DNA of 7,731 nucleotides from Thermodesulfatator sp. Lineage in GTDB: Bacteria; Desulfobacterota; Dissulfuribacteria; Dissulfuribacterales; QOAL01. The position numbers and the translations under genes were made by a program. The DNA lies in NCBI GenBank assembly GCA_003978135.1, contig QOAL01000077.1, positions 1 to 7,731 on the forward strand, written 5' to 3'. Of this stretch, positions 5,630 to 7,731 are shown piece after piece (the first letter of the stretch is position 1; each line of letters begins with the position of its first letter). The notes beneath the pieces are model-generated. The model saw nothing but the letters and a program-made list of their open reading frames with translations. It had not been told where the DNA came from and ran no database searches.

Positions 5630-6595
5630 ATGAAAAAAACCGGAAAGGGCACAAAAACAAAAAGGAAAGCCAGGACGCGGAAAAAGTCCGTGACCCTGCC
5701 CGTACCAAAGGATCAGGCCAAGGCGTATCCTGTTGAGGCAGATAACCTCCAGCGTTATCTGGCAGAGATAAACAGGTATCCTCTTCTTTCCCGTGAAGAG
5801 GAAGAGGCAATTACCAAGGCCTATTACGAGACAAAGGATCCGGCCTTGGCACATAAGATAGTTGCGTCAAATCTCAGGCTGGTTGTCAAGATTGCCCTGG
5901 ATTTTCAGAAGTTCTGGATGCAGAATTTCCTGGATCTTGTCCAGGAGGGAAATGTGGGTCTCATGCATGCGGTAAAGAAGTTCAATCCGTATAAGGGTGT
6001 AAAGTTTTCATATTATGCCTCTTTCTGGATAAAGGCCTATATCTTGAAATTTATTATGGATAATTGGCGGCTTGTAAAGATTGGCACCACCCAGGCCCAG
6101 AGGAAACTATTTTATAACCTTAACAAGGAAAAGGAGAATATCAGGGCCCTTGGTTTTGAACCGGTTCCAAAACTTATTTCCCAAAGGCTGAATGTGTCAG
6201 AGCAGGATGTGGTGGATATGGAACAAAGGATGGGTTCCTGGGAAGTATCCCTTGACGCACCGGTCAAGCAGGATTCCCAGGATAACTATCTTGATTTTCT
6301 CCCGAGCCAGGACACGGCAGTGGAATCATCCATTGAGAAAAAGGAGCTGCAGGATAAACTTGGAGAAAAACTCAGGGAGTTTGCCTCAGGTCTCAAGGAT
6401 AGGGAAAAGGTTATATTTGAACAGAGGTTGCTTACAGAAGAACCCAAAACCCTTCAGGAACTGGGTGAACAGTTTGGAGTTTCCAGGGAAAGAGTGCGCC
6501 AGATAGAATCCCGGCTCAAGAAGAAATTAGGTGAGTACCTCCAAGAAAAACTGCCGGATGTGGTTCCCATGTCGGATTCAGAACCGGAAAAATAA
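5630..6595 (+). CDS. rpoH: RNA polymerase sigma-32 factor (RpoH-type, heat shock)
   Basis: This is a sigma-70 family factor of 321 residues, slightly longer than E. coli RpoH (284). Region 1.2 is at 38-70 (LQRYLAEINRYPLLSREEEE). Region 2 is at about 75-150, with NLRLVVKIA, DLVQEGNVGLMHAVKKFNP and FWIKAYILKFIMDNWRLVK. The QRKLFYNLN segment (157-165) corresponds to the RpoH box QRKLFFNLR, which separates sigma-32 from RpoD and flagellar or sporulation factors. Region 4.2 is at 272-305, with TLQELGEQFGVSRERVRQIE as the -35-binding helix-turn-helix. Region 1.1 is absent, as expected for an alternative factor. The first 20 residues are an unusually basic, Lys/Arg-rich extension not present in E. 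coli RpoH. It would direct core polymerase to heat-shock promoters for chaperones and proteases. The ribosome-binding site is poor (GGGAA, five bases from the ATG). I see no clear leader structure like the E. coli thermosensor. A TPR gene follows nine bases later, probably co-transcribed. Confidence 0.9.
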   Translation: MKKTGKGTKTKRKARTRKKSVTLPVPKDQAKAYPVEADNLQRYLAEINRYPLLSREEEEAITKAYYETKDPALAHKIVASNLRLVVKIALDFQKFWMQNFLDLVQEGNVGLMHAVKKFNPYKGVKFSYYASFWIKAYILKFIMDNWRLVKIGTTQAQRKLFYNLNKEKENIRALGFEPVPKLISQRLNVSEQDVVDMEQRMGSWEVSLDAPVKQDSQDNYLDFLPSQDTAVESSIEKKELQDKLGEKLREFASGLKDREKVIFEQRLLTEEPKTLQELGEQFGVSRERVRQIESRLKKKLGEYLQEKLPDVVPMSDSEPEK

Positions 6596-6604
6596 CAGCA
6601 GATC
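6596..6604 (+). other. rpoH-TPR intergenic spacer
   Basis: Only nine bases separate the rpoH stop from the TPR gene start, with no terminator or strong ribosome-binding site. This supports a two-gene (or longer) operon. Confidence 0.7.
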
Positions 6605-7731
6605 ATGAATAGAATTTTTATTTTTTTCACACTGGGTATATTTGTGTTTTTTAATGTCTGCCAGGATTGCAGCGCAAAGGTCTCAGAGTCTCTGGCAGAT
6701 TCTTATGCAGCCTATGTTATGGGGCTCATGGATATCTCCCGGGGCAATTATATTGAGGCACAGAAGTGGTTTGAGACAGCACACGAGCTGGATCAGAATT
6801 CTGTAGAAATTTTGAAGGAACTCTCTCGGAATGCTGTACAGCTCGGGAAGATGGAAGATGCTCAGCAGTGGACAGAGCTTGCACTTGAGATAGAGCCGGA
6901 AAACAAGGACCTCCTGCTGCTCATGGCCAGGATATATATCCAGCAGGACAAGGTAAAGGATGCAATTGAGGTAATCAAACAAATCCTTGACAAGGATCCG
7001 GATAACCAGCAGGCCCTTCTCATGGCCGGAAGTCTTTATGCAGAATCCAGGGACTGGCAGGAAGCAGAAAGGGTTCTGAAAAAGGCTGCGTCACTTGGAG
7101 GTTCAAAGGCCTTTACTGCATATTATTTTCTGGGAAGGGTGGCTAAGGAAAAAGGCGATTACTCATCAGCAGAGGACTATTTCAAGAAGGCTGTCAGTGA
7201 AAATTCCTTTTTCACACCTGCCCTTTTTGATCTGGCCCAGGTCTATGAGCTCGAAAACAAGACGGATGAAGCCATAAAGACCTATCAATCTCTGTTACTC
7301 AGGCAACAGAACAATCTCAAGGCCCGCCAGAAATTGCTCTTTCTCCTCCTGGAGAAGGGTGATAAGGATGAAGCAGTCAGACAAATAGAAATACTGAAAG
7401 CCCTTTCCAAACAAGACACAAACGTCCAGTTTAGAATAGCTCTTGTGCTTTTGCAGCTTGGCATGGCTAAGGATTCCCTTGAAATCCTCGAGCCCCTGAG
7501 GCAGAAACTGCCGGATAATCCTGATCTGGCCTTTTATACTGGGCTGGCCTGCGAGCAGACTGGTAGGGAATCAGACGCCCTGAAAATATACAGCCAGATC
7601 CCTCTGGATGCAGAGCCAGGCGTTGACGCAATGATTCACAGGGCAAGGATCCTGAGCAAGGCCGGAGATAAAAAAGCGGCCATAAAACTTTTGGAACATG
7701 CACTTCAGAAAAAGGATGCTGATCCCAACCT
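6605..7731 (+). CDS. Exported tetratricopeptide (TPR) repeat protein, 3' end beyond the window
   Basis: The frame is open from ATG 6605 to the right edge, giving 375 codons with no stop, so the C-terminus is missing. Residues 1-24 look like a secretion signal: MNR, a very hydrophobic Phe/Ile-rich core, then a likely cut after CSA. Cys19 and Cys22 nearby do not form a good lipobox. The rest is almost entirely helical TPR-type repeats of about 34 residues, starting near 34 (AAYVMGLMDISRGNYIEAQK). Others lie near 68, 102, 136, 171 (AYYFLGRVAKEKGDYSSAED), 205, 239, 274, 307 and 341. TPR arrays are protein-binding scaffolds, and a periplasmic place is inferred. The partner cannot be told from sequence. 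The start lies nine bases after the rpoH stop with no strong Shine-Dalgarno site, suggesting co-transcription and perhaps translational coupling. Large proteins of this type often take part in envelope assembly or polysaccharide export, but nothing here shows that. Confidence 0.85.
   Translation, partial: MNRIFIFFTLGIFVFFNVCQDCSAKVSESLADSYAAYVMGLMDISRGNYIEAQKWFETAHELDQNSVEILKELSRNAVQLGKMEDAQQWTELALEIEPENKDLLLLMARIYIQQDKVKDAIEVIKQILDKDPDNQQALLMAGSLYAESRDWQEAERVLKKAASLGGSKAFTAYYFLGRVAKEKGDYSSAEDYFKKAVSENSFFTPALFDLAQVYELENKTDEAIKTYQSLLLRQQNNLKARQKLLFLLLEKGDKDEAVRQIEILKALSKQDTNVQFRIALVLLQLGMAKDSLEILEPLRQKLPDNPDLAFYTGLACEQTGRESDALKIYSQIPLDAEPGVDAMIHRARILSKAGDKKAAIKLLEHALQKKDADPN

Noticed and set aside
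5524..5736. A 70-codon plus-strand frame overlapping the start of rpoH
   Set aside because: It runs into the sigma factor gene in another frame, has no Shine-Dalgarno site and resembles nothing known.

Overview
The window looks like a chromosomal housekeeping stretch from a Gram-negative bacterium, most likely a deltaproteobacterium (Desulfobacterota). This rests on a lipoprotein with a C-terminal SHOCT motif, a short single-domain NagZ, an RpoH-type sigma factor with a divergent box and a rpoH-TPR pair, plus moderate GC and short palindromic repeats between genes. The lineage is inferred from general resemblance, not from a search.

Layout. Positions 1-126 hold a possible gene end that runs in from the left (weak). 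A putative SHOCT lipoprotein (77-994, minus) follows. Next is a repeat-rich gap (995-1251) leading into the 3' end of nagZ (1252-2268, minus), a peptidoglycan-recycling beta-N-acetylglucosaminidase. Divergent from nagZ is uppP/bacA (2352-3143, plus), an undecaprenyl-diphosphatase. It converges on der (3168-4529, minus), the double-GTPase ribosome assembly factor. A 403-base gap (4530-4932) contains a 179-bp foldback repeat. After it come a DJ-1/YajL-family gene (4933-5484, plus), an RpoH-like sigma factor (5630-6595, plus), and a secreted or periplasmic TPR protein starting 9 bases later (6605 onward) that runs off the right edge.

How the genes relate. nagZ and uppP both serve cell-wall turnover: one recycles muropeptides, the other regenerates the lipid carrier. 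They are transcribed divergently from an 83-base gap. DJ-1 and rpoH are both stress-related and lie in the same direction, but 145 bases and a possible weak terminator separate them. rpoH and the TPR gene are probably one operon. No complete novel multi-gene system is visible.

The most interesting structure is in the repeats. A 179-bp element (4582-4760) has perfect 18-bp terminal inverted repeats and is centred exactly on a GTAGCC-C-GGCTAC palindrome. The left end of the same element recurs at 1091, next to the end of nagZ. There it is interrupted by a second foldback element of about 141 bp (1112-1252) with 8-bp inverted ends, flanked by a TAACTT direct repeat. The copy at 4582 shows the uninterrupted site. 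This is best read as one small mobile element inserted into another, and the junction supplies the present nagZ stop codon.
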